A DNA stretch of 64,000 bases from Clostridia bacterium (GCA_900767815.1 CAAGAM010000020.1:26058-90057); one strand, 5' to 3'; numbered from the stretch's first letter, positions 1-7,883 are shown. Made by a program: numbers and translations. The notes: generated from the letters alone by a model not told the origin.

Positions 1-45
1 ACCGTGCCGAAGGAAATGACGGGTAAGTCGCTTATCGTTAAATAA
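1..45 (+). CDS. gpmI: C-terminal end of 2,3-bisphosphoglycerate-independent phosphoglycerate mutase (partial)
   Basis: Frame 1 is open from the window edge and reads TVPKEMTGKSLIVK followed by TAA. The EMTGKSL ending is typical of the C-terminus of cofactor-independent phosphoglycerate mutase (glycolysis, 3-PGA to 2-PGA). In Bacillota this gene commonly lies upstream of secG and rnr, which is the case here. Only 14 residues are visible, so the call rests on the ending motif plus gene order. Confidence 0.6.
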   Translation, partial: TVPKEMTGKSLIVK

Positions 46-59
46 TAAAACAGCCCGAT

Positions 60-72
60 AATCGACTTATAG
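60..72 (+). repeat. Interspersed 13-bp motif AATCGACTTATAG, copy 1
   Basis: The same 13-mer occurs in intergenic DNA at 14536-14548, 17190-17202 and, inverted, at 17527-17539. It is usually followed by an AT-rich stretch. Here it lies just upstream of the gpmI terminator hairpin. Confidence 0.6.
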
Positions 73-83
73 GCTTATATTTG

Positions 84-127
84 TGCGGCGATGCGAAATT
101 TTGATTTTGCATCGCCGCAATTTTTTT
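84..127 (+). terminator. Intrinsic terminator of gpmI
   Basis: A 15-bp stem (84-98 with 105-119, one G-T pair) with a 6-base loop is followed by a run of seven T at 121-127. Confidence 0.85.
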
Positions 128-148
128 GCATAAATTTTCCGTTTGCTA

Positions 149-177
149 TTGACACGAGAGGTATAATGATATATAAT
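149..177 (+). promoter_or_regulatory. Sigma-A promoter of the VWA lipoprotein gene
   Basis: TTGACA at 149-154 and TATAAT at 172-177 are separated by 17 bp. The predicted start near 184 puts the ribosome site AAAGGAGG (187-194) at the very 5' end of the message. Confidence 0.85.
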
Positions 178-205
178 AACGGCATAAAAGGAGGATATTT
201 CAGTT

Positions 206-1552
206 ATGAAAAAAATAATTTCCGCGTTATTGTGCGTTGTGTTTGTGTTTGCGTTTGCGATTTCCTGCGGCGGTAAAAACGGCATGACAGACGGAGGGAC
301 ATACGGCGAGGGGAGCGGCGGCAATCAGGGGATTACCCCCGGAACAATGACCGCTTGCGCCTGGAACGATAACGTTTATTACGATATGTGGAAAAACGAG
401 TTCCGTAAAGGCCAGGTCGGGTATGATTATTCCGCTTCCGATCGGGAAATCACGTCTATCGATCGGAACGGGAAAATGTACGATTATCTCTCCGACAACT
501 GGGGGCTTAATTCCTTAAAGAGAGTTAAAGTGAGCGTTAAAAACGGCGAAAAAGCCATACCGAATAAAACGATAACGGCTTACGACGAAAAAGGTAACCC
601 CGAATTTATCGCGAAAACGGACAACGCGGGAGACGCGTTCTTATTTCCGTCATGCGACAAGGGGTATTTCACGGTCGAGGGCGCGGAAGAGAACGGCGAA
701 CTCATAAAGACGAATTTCGACGGCGAAAATCGCTCGTTTGAAGTGAGCCTTGCCGAAGACGGGGCGAACTCCGATATGATTCAGCTGATGTTCGTCATCG
801 ACGCGACGGGTTCCATGGGCGACGAAATGGAGTATCTTAAAGTCGAACTCGGCGACGTGATAAGACGAGTTGTGGGCGACAGCGATTGTAAAATCTTTCT
901 CGCGTTTTTATTCTATCGGGACGACGGAGATAGGGAAAAATTCGCTTATTCCGATTTTGCCGACGTTACCGAACCCGAAAATTACGCTAAAAACAGCAGC
1001 CTTCTGATGAATCAGAAAGCCTCGGGCGGCGGCGATTATCCCGAAGCGTTGGATGAAGCCTTAGAGATGGCGATGGGTAAGCAGTGGATAGACGGCGGGA
1101 CGAAGATTATTTTCCACTTATACGACGCGCCCGCGCATACCACACGTTCCAATAAAATGCGTTTTGAGGGAGCGGTTGTTTCCGCGGCGAAAAAGGGAAT
1201 AAGAATCTGTCCCGTTTTAGCAAGCGGCGCGAACGATCTTTGCGAATATCTCGCAAGGCAGTCCGCGATATACACGGGCGGAACGTTCGTGTGGATAACA
1301 AACGATTCGGGCATCGGCGGCGATCATTACGATCCGGACGTTAAAAACGCGGTCGTCGAAAGGCTTAACGACCTTCTCGTTCGTCTGATAAACGGCTATA
1401 AAACGGGCGTTTTTGCCGACCCCATTCCGTATAACGGAAAAAAGCCCGACGACAAAACGTCTGAAAGCACGGAAAGTATTGGTGAAACCGAAAGCAACAA
1501 GGAGCAGGAGTCGAGTGGCGAGGCGCATAGCGACGACGGAGCTTCCGATTGA
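206..1552 (+). CDS. VWA-domain lipoprotein
   Basis: A 448-residue predicted lipoprotein: signal peptide with lipobox ending at Cys21, a Gly-rich linker, a region around 100-190 that may be a beta-sandwich, then a von Willebrand factor A domain from about 192. The VWA metal site is intact (Asp199-x-Thr-Gly-Ser203 followed by Met-Gly-Asp-Glu). The last 35 residues are a Ser/Glu-rich tail. VWA domains bind proteins or matrix through a divalent metal; the partner is unknown. The start is set by AAAGGAGG 11 bp upstream. It has its own promoter and sits between gpmI and secG, where no such gene is normally found. No terminator was seen after it, so it may read into secG, which also has its own promoter. 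Confidence 0.8.
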   Translation: MKKIISALLCVVFVFAFAISCGGKNGMTDGGTYGEGSGGNQGITPGTMTACAWNDNVYYDMWKNEFRKGQVGYDYSASDREITSIDRNGKMYDYLSDNWGLNSLKRVKVSVKNGEKAIPNKTITAYDEKGNPEFIAKTDNAGDAFLFPSCDKGYFTVEGAEENGELIKTNFDGENRSFEVSLAEDGANSDMIQLMFVIDATGSMGDEMEYLKVELGDVIRRVVGDSDCKIFLAFLFYRDDGDREKFAYSDFADVTEPENYAKNSSLLMNQKASGGGDYPEALDEALEMAMGKQWIDGGTKIIFHLYDAPAHTTRSNKMRFEGAVVSAAKKGIRICPVLASGANDLCEYLARQSAIYTGGTFVWITNDSGIGGDHYDPDVKNAVVERLNDLLVRLINGYKTGVFADPIPYNGKKPDDKTSESTESIGETESNKEQESSGEAHSDDGASD

Positions 1553-1628
1553 AAAAATCGCCGAAATCAATATATTTGCCGATCTCGGATATTTTAAGCA
1601 AAAAATTTATTACAAGCCGCAAAAATGC

Positions 1629-1657
1629 TTGCTAAATATCGATTTATATGGTATACT
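1629..1657 (+). promoter_or_regulatory. Promoter of secG
   Basis: TTGCTA at 1629-1634, 17-bp spacer, TATACT at 1652-1657, upstream of a GGAG ribosome site at 1680-1683. Confidence 0.65.
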
Positions 1658-1692
1658 TGAAGTAATCGAACAAAAATACGGAGAAAATAGAA

Positions 1693-1980
1693 ATGCTTGC
1701 TAATTTATTGATGGATAACTGGACGTTGAAAATGATTATTTGCGTTCCGAGCATAATAATTTCGGTTCTTTGCGCAATTTTCATTATCATTGTAATAATG
1801 CTTCAGCCGAGCAATTCGGAAGGAATAAGCGCGCTCAACGGTCAACAGGAAACGTTCTTCGCAAACAAGAAGAACAAAAGCAAAACCCTTGAGAGTAAAC
1901 TCAGAAGACTTACCGTAATAACGATAGCCGTTATGGCGGTTTGCATGATAGTTTTCTGTATAGCTCAGTTCCACCTTTAA
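1693..1980 (+). CDS. secG: Protein translocase subunit SecG
   Basis: A 95-residue protein with two membrane segments (about 14-36 and 73-92) joined by a cytoplasmic loop. The loop carries the family pattern Leu-Gln-Pro-Ser then a Gly/Ala-rich stretch ending in Phe-Phe before a lysine-rich run. SecG assists SecYE and SecA in export across the plasma membrane. Length and layout match the family, and position before rnr is the usual Bacillota arrangement. Start chosen by GGAG nine bases upstream of ATG; an internal ATG at 1711 is possible but lacks a better ribosome site. Confidence 0.85.
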   Translation: MLANLLMDNWTLKMIICVPSIIISVLCAIFIIIVIMLQPSNSEGISALNGQQETFFANKKNKSKTLESKLRRLTVITIAVMAVCMIVFCIAQFHL

Positions 1981-1997
1981 TTTTTTAGGGATACACT

Positions 1998-2028
1998 TAA
2001 GGCGACTTTTAAAGTCGCCTTATTTTTT
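1998..2028 (+). terminator. Intrinsic terminator after secG
   Basis: An 11-bp stem (1998-2008 with 2012-2022) is followed by six T at 2023-2028. No strong promoter was seen before rnr, so partial read-through into rnr is likely. Confidence 0.85.
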
Positions 2029-2083
2029 GCCGTAATTTCAATCGGAAAACGGGAAGCCCGAACGGGTTCAAACGGAAATTTAT

Positions 2084-4186
2084 ATGAATATATACGAACA
2101 TTTAAAAGAAAAATTCAATAGCGGAGAGTGGGCGGGTTATACGAGAAAGATGATCTTTGCTAAGCTCGGAATAACTTCGCAAAACGAAAAGAGTATGCTC
2201 GGGAGAGTTTTGGAGGAGCTTCGGAAAAACGGCGAAGTGTTTTTTATCGACGGGAAGTATGAAACTCCCGAAACGGCAGGTTACGTCAAAGGAACTCTTC
2301 GCGGGAACGAACGGGGATTTGCTTTTTTTATCGCTGACGACGGGAAAACCCCCGATATGTTTATCCCAAATCGCAGGCTTCACGGCGCGCTCCATAAGGA
2401 TAAGGTTCTCGCCCGTCTTGTCGAAAGCGACAGAGGTTCTTCGGACGAGGGCGAAGTGGTGACCGTTTTAGAGCGCGGAATAACAAGCCTTTGCGGAACG
2501 TTTTTCAAAGAGCGCGATTTCGGATTCGTCCGCCCCGACGATAAAAATTATTTTACCGATATTTACGTTTCGTTCAAGCATTCCGCGGGCGCGAGGGCGG
2601 GAGATAAAGTTCTCGTAGACTTATACAAATTTCCCGAAAACAATAACCCCGAAGGGCAGGTTAAAGAGATTCTCGGCAGAAGATTCGATTTAAAATCGGA
2701 AGAACTTTCCATAATAAAAAGCTACGGTTACGACGAGAATTTTAATAAAAACGTCCTTGGCGAAGTTTCGTCAATCGAACAAAAAGTGAGCGATAACGAA
2801 CTTATAGGCAGACTTAATTTTTCCGACAGGCTTATTGTCACTATCGACGGAGAGGATTCGAGAGACTTTGACGACGCCGTGGAAGTGTGGAAAAACGAAG
2901 CGGGCAATTATATGCTCGGCGTGCATATCGCCGACGTTTCCGAATACGTGAAAAGAGGTTCCGCTCTCGATAAGGAGGCTCTTCGCCGTTCCACGAGCAT
3001 TTATTTTCCCGACAGAGTTATTCCCATGCTCCCGAAGGAGCTTTCAAACGGAATCTGCTCGCTTAACGAAGGCGTTTTAAGGCTCACTTTGTCATGTATA
3101 ATGGAAATCAATCAAAACGGCGACGTGGTGGATAAGCAAATAGTAAAGTCGGTTATCAAATCGCATAAAAGAATGACTTACACCGAGGTGCAGGGAATAA
3201 TAGACGGCGACAAGAAATACCTCGGCAAATATCCCGAAATAACGCCGATGATCCTTTTAATGCGCGAGTTGCAGCTTATTTTGACGAAGAGAAGAGACAA
3301 GCGCGGGAGCGTTGATCTCGACGTCGGCGAATCTCATATTTATCTCGACGAAAAGGGCGAAATCGTAGTTGAACCGAGAAAATCGGCGGAAGCGTATAAA
3401 ATTATCGAAGAATTCATGGTCGCGGCTAACGAGTGCATTGCGGAATACGCCTTTTATCTCGACGTACCCTTTGTTTACAGAGTTCACGGAAAGCCTCTTC
3501 CCGAAAAGGCGAGAGCTTTCGCTTCGTTTGTGTCTAATCTCGGTTTCATCGTTAAGTGGAAGCCCGAGGAGGTTCGCCCCGGGGATTTTGCCGCGTTGCT
3601 CGATAAAATCGAGGGCGATCCCGTTTATCCCGTAGTCAATAAAATTATGCTGAGGTGCATGCAAAAGGCAAAATATTCGCCTGAAAACGAAGGGCATTTC
3701 GGGCTTTCGAGCAAGTGTTATTGTCACTTCACTTCGCCTATAAGAAGATATCCGGACCTTGTCGTTCACCGCGTGGTAAAGCTCATTATTGACGGCAGAA
3801 TCGGTGAGATAATCGACTTATACGGCGACTTTGTGGGCGAAGCCTCGCAAAAATCTTCCGAAAACGAGAGGAAGGCGGACGAAGCCGAAAGAGCCGTGGA
3901 CGATTTGTATAAGGCGTATTACATGCGCGGTCATATCGGCGAGGAGTACGACGCGGTTATAAGCGGAGTTACGCAGTACGGCATATATTCGGAACTTGAT
4001 AACACCGTCGAGGGCTTTACGGGCGTTGGCGACCTTCCGCGCGGAAATTACGTTTACGACGAAAAAACTTACTCGCTTATTTCGGGCAAACGCAGGTTCA
4101 GCCTCGGCGACAGGGTGAGGGTGGGCGTAGTCGGCGTGGACGAAGCCATGAAGCGCGTAGAGCTGATTATTCTGAATAAGTATTGA
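2084..4186 (+). CDS. rnr: Ribonuclease R
   Basis: A 700-residue 3'-to-5' exoribonuclease of the RNase II/RNB family. In order: N-terminal winged-helix-like part (1-60), two cold-shock OB domains (about 65-220), the RNB catalytic domain (about 245-575) and a C-terminal S1 domain (about 620-700). The catalytic aspartates lie in the motif GEDSRDFDDAV at about 255-267. RNase R degrades structured RNA and works with SmpB-tmRNA in trans-translation, both of which are encoded nearby. Length is near the Bacillota norm, and the lysine-rich tail of enterobacterial RNase R is lacking. No clear Shine-Dalgarno precedes the ATG, so the start is chosen by family alignment of the N-terminus. Confidence 0.95.
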   Translation: MNIYEHLKEKFNSGEWAGYTRKMIFAKLGITSQNEKSMLGRVLEELRKNGEVFFIDGKYETPETAGYVKGTLRGNERGFAFFIADDGKTPDMFIPNRRLHGALHKDKVLARLVESDRGSSDEGEVVTVLERGITSLCGTFFKERDFGFVRPDDKNYFTDIYVSFKHSAGARAGDKVLVDLYKFPENNNPEGQVKEILGRRFDLKSEELSIIKSYGYDENFNKNVLGEVSSIEQKVSDNELIGRLNFSDRLIVTIDGEDSRDFDDAVEVWKNEAGNYMLGVHIADVSEYVKRGSALDKEALRRSTSIYFPDRVIPMLPKELSNGICSLNEGVLRLTLSCIMEINQNGDVVDKQIVKSVIKSHKRMTYTEVQGIIDGDKKYLGKYPEITPMILLMRELQLILTKRRDKRGSVDLDVGESHIYLDEKGEIVVEPRKSAEAYKIIEEFMVAANECIAEYAFYLDVPFVYRVHGKPLPEKARAFASFVSNLGFIVKWKPEEVRPGDFAALLDKIEGDPVYPVVNKIMLRCMQKAKYSPENEGHFGLSSKCYCHFTSPIRRYPDLVVHRVVKLIIDGRIGEIIDLYGDFVGEASQKSSENERKADEAERAVDDLYKAYYMRGHIGEEYDAVISGVTQYGIYSELDNTVEGFTGVGDLPRGNYVYDEKTYSLISGKRRFSLGDRVRVGVVGVDEAMKRVELIILNKY

Positions 4187-4189
4187 CAG

Positions 4190-4230
4190 AAAAAGTCGTC
4201 AGTCCGTTTGAGTCGGGCTAACGGCTTTTT
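4190..4230 (+). terminator. Intrinsic terminator after rnr
   Basis: A 17-bp imperfect stem (4190-4206 with 4214-4230; one mismatch, two G-T pairs) around a 7-base loop. The right arm ends in TTTTT. Confidence 0.8.
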
Positions 4231-4251
4231 AATTACGTATAAGTCGGACTA

Positions 4252-4269
4252 ACGATTTTTAATATTTAT
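4252..4269 (+). repeat. 18-bp direct repeat, left end of islet
   Basis: Identical to 7365-7382. It directly follows the rnr terminator region. Confidence 0.75.
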
Positions 4270-4728
4270 AAATGTAGGTTTGTCAAACATGTGAGACTGA
4301 TTTTGGAAAAAATCAATTATGTACAAGTTCAAGATTTAAGCAGTCTGAAAGGTATTGTTTAGGAGATTTCCGGGCAAGAGGACACGTAGGAAAAGAATTG
4401 TAATGTTTCAGATGGACGGTATGTTGCTTAGAAAAGTCGTCAAAAGAGTAGAATTTATGAGTAGCTTAGAAGTATTCGCTATCTTTTTTATTGCTTTTGT
4501 TTAATATGTATTGTAATCCTACACATATTCGTGTCATTATGAGTCTTTTGAATTGATTTTTAAGTGTCAAAATGTTATAATAATCCCGAGGATAAGAGAC
4601 GGCATATACGATTGTTCTTTTTTATACTTTATATCTTTTTTATACTTTATTTTTTATACTTTATAATAGTATAGGTCAATGGGTTGTTATGTCGATTTCC
4701 TAAAATATTATATAAGAGGTGATATGTT
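4270..4728. other. Left non-coding part of the islet
   Basis: No convincing gene. It holds the left 49-bp repeat (4475-4523) and three tandem copies of a T-rich unit reading TTTTTATACTTTAT (4618-4664). A weak promoter-like pair lies ahead of the lipoprotein gene (TTGTTA 4684-4689, TATTAT 4706-4711). The segment 4270-4474 is unexplained. Confidence 0.5.
4475..4523 (+). repeat. 49-bp repeat, left copy
   Basis: Matches 7312-7360 at 46 of 49 positions, same orientation. Confidence 0.8.
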
Positions 4729-5571
4729 ATGAGTAAATTTGTAACAAAAATAGTACAGTATGTAATTATGGCTTTTTTATTAGCAATTGGATCAGGTCTG
4801 GTTGCTTGTCAAAAAAGAGAAGGCGCTGGAAAATTAAAAATATACGAAGATGTTGATTTTCAATATCATGTGTTAGATGAAAATGTTTGTTCTTGTGGTA
4901 TAAAAGAAGAACATATAGGTATTATTGGATTAACGGAATTAGGAAAAAGTAAAGAGATTTTAATTGTTCCAAAGCAGATTGACGGGTACATTGTTGAACA
5001 TTTGGGATATAAAAAATTTATGTCAAGTGCAGGTCATATTGAATCTCAAAAATTAAAACGGTTTTATGTTTCGGGAAATCAGAAATTTGATAACATGTAT
5101 ACTTTTTTTGATTCTAAAACAGAGGATACTCCTGCGAACACACCTGCAAACATAAACTTAGAAAAGATTGTTATTCAATATAATGATACAATAGTTCAAG
5201 GGTATAATGGGAAAGTCTACAATCGGAAGAGTTATATATTACAACATCCTGATTTTCATCCAAGTTCTGCCGGGTATTGGAGAACAGAGTTTTCCTATAC
5301 AAATGTATCCTATTGGTTAAATTTTGAAACCGAAAAAAACGGCTTGTTTTGGGTGGACGATTTTGATTACGGTTCCTTGATTACATATATTCCTGAGAAT
5401 CCCGTACGAGACGGATATATTTTTTATGGTTGGTATAAAGAACCTGAATGTATTAATTTGTGGGATTTTAAAACTGATATTCTTCCGCAGTCTCAATATA
5501 ATTCTAATAATGAAAAAATTCATATTGAAACAAAACTATATGCAAAGTGGGTAAGAAATGAGGAGGTTTAA
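4729..5571 (+). CDS. InlB-repeat lipoprotein, islet paralogue 1
   Basis: A 280-residue predicted lipoprotein with signal peptide and lipobox Leu-Val-Ala-Cys (Cys at about 27). The middle is of unknown fold. The C-terminal 75 residues form one InlB/Listeria-Bacteroides type repeat: the pattern G-Y-x-F-x-G-W-Y-K-E then W-D-F and a closing L-Y-A-K-W. Such repeats occur on surface proteins; the binding role is not known. It is a diverged paralogue of the gene at 6129, with the same C-terminal module including the D-F-x-Y-G lead-in. Start set by AGAGGTGAT about 8 bases upstream. It is followed after 2 bases by the broken gene at 5574, so the two were co-translated. Codon use is AT-richer than the host genes. 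Confidence 0.75.
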   Translation: MSKFVTKIVQYVIMAFLLAIGSGLVACQKREGAGKLKIYEDVDFQYHVLDENVCSCGIKEEHIGIIGLTELGKSKEILIVPKQIDGYIVEHLGYKKFMSSAGHIESQKLKRFYVSGNQKFDNMYTFFDSKTEDTPANTPANINLEKIVIQYNDTIVQGYNGKVYNRKSYILQHPDFHPSSAGYWRTEFSYTNVSYWLNFETEKNGLFWVDDFDYGSLITYIPENPVRDGYIFYGWYKEPECINLWDFKTDILPQSQYNSNNEKIHIETKLYAKWVRNEEV

Positions 5572-5573
5572 TT

Positions 5574-5711
5574 ATGAAGATAAAAGTTAAAAAAAGTTGG
5601 ATTATCGCGTTTCTATTCCTTTTTTATATAATTATAGCATCTTGTCCGCTGCTGATTTCTACTGCACATGCAGACGAAACTGACAATAAAACAAAATTAT
5701 TTGAAGGATAA
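5574..5711 (+). pseudogene. Secreted-protein gene truncated after its signal peptide
   Basis: A 45-codon frame begins with ATG 2 bases after the upstream stop, with a strong AGGAGG ribosome site. It encodes a classical signal peptide: lysine-rich start, hydrophobic core, cleavage site Ala-His-Ala before Asp-Glu. Only about 12 mature residues follow before TAA. The stop falls at the edge of the transposase fragment on the other strand, so the rest of the gene was probably lost by insertion or deletion. A genuine 45-residue secreted peptide is possible but less likely. Confidence 0.6.
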
Positions 5712-6048
5712 CGCAACCGACGGAAGAGATAGCGGCATTACGGATTTCGATAGTCTTACATTTCTTGTAATGCCCTTTTGAAGAAGTTGATAATAGATTA
5801 GTCATTCTTGTTAAATAAGCAGAAGCAATCAAAGAGGCAGACGGAAATTCTTCTAAAAGAGCATAAACAGAAGCAGTATGTAAAGAAGGGACGATCTTTT
5901 CCAGTTCGGGGAACAAGATGTTGACTAATCTTGAAAGTTGCTGTTTTAAGATGGCTCTTTCGCGAACTTTAGAAAATCTATAACGAGAAAGTGAATTTAA
6001 TTGTTCATTGTGATATAATGCTTTTGAGTAGGGCTTGAAGTCCACCTC
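5711..6048 (-). pseudogene. IS110-family transposase fragment
   Basis: The minus strand encodes about 110 residues resembling the region of IS110/IS1111-type (DEDD) transposases before the C-terminal domain. Key stretches are Tyr-His-Asn-Glu-Gln-Leu, then Leu-Phe-Pro-Glu-Leu-Glu-Lys and Ser-Val-Tyr-Ala-Leu-Leu-x-Glu-Phe-Pro-Ser-Ala. The frame then loses similarity near 5711, with no N-terminal catalytic domain and no C-terminal serine region. A TAA stop precedes the GTG at 6045. Full-length relatives are about 400 residues, so this is a dead internal piece. The family assignment is from motif memory, without a search. Confidence 0.65.
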
Positions 6049-6128
6049 TTACAGTATAGCAGATTTCTGCCGTTCTTGGAGAGGAACATTAAAAATTACT
6101 ACTATTTAATTATACGAGGTGATTTATT

Positions 6129-7013
6129 ATGAATAGATTTGCAAAAAAAATAATGTCGTGTATATTTGCCGGTGTTTTATTTGCTACTTGTGTCTTCAAT
6201 CTTGTTGGTTGTAAAAAGGAAATAAAAACATCAACAGACGGAACTTTCAAATTTTTCCGTTTGGGTGATAATCAGTTTTATCGTGGTGATAAGAAAGATA
6301 CTTATGCGATTGTAGATACTTGTGATGAATTACCGGAAGTTTTGTATATACCTGCATATCACAAAGAAAAAGAGGTAAGCAAAATTTATTACGCGCATAC
6401 GGTAGGAATCGGATTGCGTGGCTATGGTTTAAGTATGGAAGGAGTGAAGACCGCGTATATCCCCTATACCTGTAATTTAGACGAAGGACCTTATTTGGAT
6501 GAGCCGTATGCAAGAGCGACTACTACGTTTATTGCTTGTTCTATTGCTGCACCGAATGACAATCTGATAACGAACGTTACACATAATTACTTACGTTATT
6601 TGAAGGAGAACGATACTGTTTATTTTACTGATGCGGTGTATGAAAACATAAGAATTTCGGCAGAATCCACTCCAAATTCTGCATTTAGTATTGTCGAGAC
6701 GAGTGATTGCATTTATGTAGAGTATTCCAGTAGAATATTAAAACCTGCGAATACGGCATTTATGTTCAATTATGAAAATTGTCCTAACGGCGGATATTTC
6801 TTTATTAATGATTTTGAATATGGCACGACAATAGAAAATACGCCGTATGAACCTATTCGAGGCGGGTACATGTTCGGCGGTTGGTATAAAGAAAGTGAGT
6901 GTATCAATGCTTGGGATTTTGAAATGGATACCCTACCGCAAGCACAATATGATGACCAGGAAAGAGAGATTTATCAAGAAACAAAACTCTATGCTAAATG
7001 GATTAAAGAATAG
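6129..7013 (+). CDS. InlB-repeat lipoprotein, islet paralogue 2
   Basis: A 294-residue predicted lipoprotein with lipobox Leu-Val-Gly-Cys (Cys at about 28). The C-terminal 75 residues are one InlB-type repeat with G-Y-x-F-G-G-W-Y-K-E, W-D-F and L-Y-A-K-W, closely matching the gene at 4729. The central 190 residues are less alike, so the pair is an old duplication or exchanged central domains. Likely surface-anchored, with unknown ligand. Start set by an AGGTG ribosome site about 8 bases upstream. Spelling is AT-rich like the rest of the islet. Confidence 0.75.
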   Translation: MNRFAKKIMSCIFAGVLFATCVFNLVGCKKEIKTSTDGTFKFFRLGDNQFYRGDKKDTYAIVDTCDELPEVLYIPAYHKEKEVSKIYYAHTVGIGLRGYGLSMEGVKTAYIPYTCNLDEGPYLDEPYARATTTFIACSIAAPNDNLITNVTHNYLRYLKENDTVYFTDAVYENIRISAESTPNSAFSIVETSDCIYVEYSSRILKPANTAFMFNYENCPNGGYFFINDFEYGTTIENTPYEPIRGGYMFGGWYKESECINAWDFEMDTLPQAQYDDQEREIYQETKLYAKWIKE

Positions 7014-7247
7014 CAATGTGTATTATGAAAATTAGAAAGAGGATAATACCGTGAAGTATTTGAAACCGGAATCCAACTTACAACCGGTTTTGGCGGTGGC
7101 GTTGTTTGTCATAACAAGGGCGGTACTATTACTCATTGAGAAAGAAGTCCATTCAACACCTTTAAATAACATAGCGTTTATGCTATAATATAATTGCGAT
7201 AGTATAACCGATTGACGAAATAGAAGTTTTTGCGTTAAAGTATTCAT

Positions 7248-7327
7248 GATAGCGATAGATTTTCCTTAAAGTATTTGGTTAGCACTTAAACTTTAACATA
7301 ATGAAAATCTTTTCGCTATCTTTTTTA
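7248..7327 (+). terminator. Long inverted repeat ending in a T run
   Basis: Arms 7248-7264 and 7303-7320 pair with a small bulge, an inner arm pair (TTAAAGT with ACTTTAA) extends the stem, and six T follow at 7321-7326. It works on paper as a terminator, but it could equally be the end of a small mobile element because the right arm begins the 49-bp repeat. Confidence 0.55.
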
Positions 7328-7360
7328 TTGCCTTTGTCTCATATGTATTGTAATCCTACA
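7312..7360 (+). repeat. 49-bp repeat, right copy
   Basis: Matches 4475-4523 with three differences. Its right end is four bases from the 18-bp direct repeat. Confidence 0.8.
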
Positions 7361-7364
7361 ACTG

Positions 7365-7382
7365 ACGATTTTTAATATTTAT
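7365..7382 (+). repeat. 18-bp direct repeat, right end of islet
   Basis: Identical to 4252-4269. Marks the return to host-like sequence nine bases before the smpB -35 box. Confidence 0.75.
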
Positions 7383-7390
7383 TAAAACTC

Positions 7391-7419
7391 TTGCAAAAAT
7401 TCTACAAGTATGGTAAAAT
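7391..7419 (+). promoter_or_regulatory. Promoter of smpB
   Basis: TTGCAA 7391-7396, 17-bp spacer, TAAAAT 7414-7419. The expected start near 7426 leaves only about five bases before the ATG at 7431, and no Shine-Dalgarno is present, so the message may be nearly leaderless. Confidence 0.7.
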
Positions 7420-7430
7420 AAGAATAAATT

Positions 7431-7883
7431 ATGAAAACAATAGCCGAAAACAGAGAAGCAAGATTCGAATATTTTATCGAGGATTCGTTCGAAGCGGGCA
7501 TCGCGCTCGACGGCGGCGAAGTTAAGTCTATAAAATCGGGCAACGTCAGTTTGAAAGACGCGTATTGTTCGGTGGAGAACGCCTCGGTTTTTATAAAGGG
7601 CATGCACGTCGCCGTGTACGATAAAGGCGGCGCGTATAACAGTAAGGACAGCCGCAGAGAACGCCGTCTTCTTCTTCACAAAAGCGAGATAAGAAGGCTT
7701 ATAGGCAAGGTGAACGAAAAGGGGTACACTTTGGTGCCTTTGAAAATTTATCTCAAACAATCGCTCATCAAGCTTGAAATCGGCTTGTGCAAAGGTAAGC
7801 ACACTTACGATAAAAAGCAATCGATAAAAGAGCGCGACCTCGACAGGTCCGCTAAAAGGGATATAAAAAACATAAAGTTGTAA
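7431..7883 (+). CDS. smpB: SsrA-binding protein SmpB
   Basis: A 150-residue protein with the SmpB fold throughout: N-terminal NREARFEYFIED, then Gly-Gly-Glu-Val-Lys-Ser-Ile, Leu-Lys-Asp-Ala-Tyr, and Lys-Gly-Lys-x-x-Tyr-Asp-Lys near the end of the OB core. A basic C-terminal helix follows. SmpB binds the tRNA-like domain of tmRNA and places it in the A site of stalled ribosomes. The tmRNA gene lies 6.2 kb downstream on the other strand and rnr 3.2 kb upstream. No ribosome site precedes the ATG; the start fits the family N-terminus. Confidence 0.95.
   Translation: MKTIAENREARFEYFIEDSFEAGIALDGGEVKSIKSGNVSLKDAYCSVENASVFIKGMHVAVYDKGGAYNSKDSRRERRLLLHKSEIRRLIGKVNEKGYTLVPLKIYLKQSLIKLEIGLCKGKHTYDKKQSIKERDLDRSAKRDIKNIKL

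Larger units (their letters stand above)
4252..7382. other. AT-rich islet inserted between rnr and smpB
   Basis: This block separates two genes that are usually adjacent. It is visibly AT-richer than its neighbours and begins and ends with an identical 18-bp direct repeat (4252-4269, 7365-7382). A 49-bp repeat pair (46 of 49 identical) is nested inside at 4475-4523 and 7312-7360. Contents are two paralogous InlB-repeat lipoproteins, a truncated secreted-protein gene and a transposase fragment. Insertion by a mobile element is inferred; no intact integrase or transposase remains. Confidence 0.6.
7014..7430. other. Right non-coding part of the islet and smpB leader
   Basis: No intact gene. A stop-bounded 29-codon scrap at 7047-7133 (Gly-rich, ending GGTITH) looks like the tail of a lost gene but is not assignable. 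A long inverted repeat, the right 49-bp repeat, the right 18-bp repeat and the smpB promoter fill the rest. Confidence 0.45.

Noticed and set aside
149..167. TTGACA with the nearer TATAAT at 162-167
   Set aside because: The spacing of 7 bp is too short; the TATAAT at 172-177 gives 17 bp.
3806..3820. Sequence like the 13-bp interspersed motif inside rnr
   Set aside because: It matches only the first 11 or so bases and lies in a well-explained coding stretch.
4252..7382. 18-bp repeats as target duplication of the IS110-type element
   Set aside because: IS110 elements usually make no or very short duplications, and only an internal scrap is present, so the repeats need another cause.
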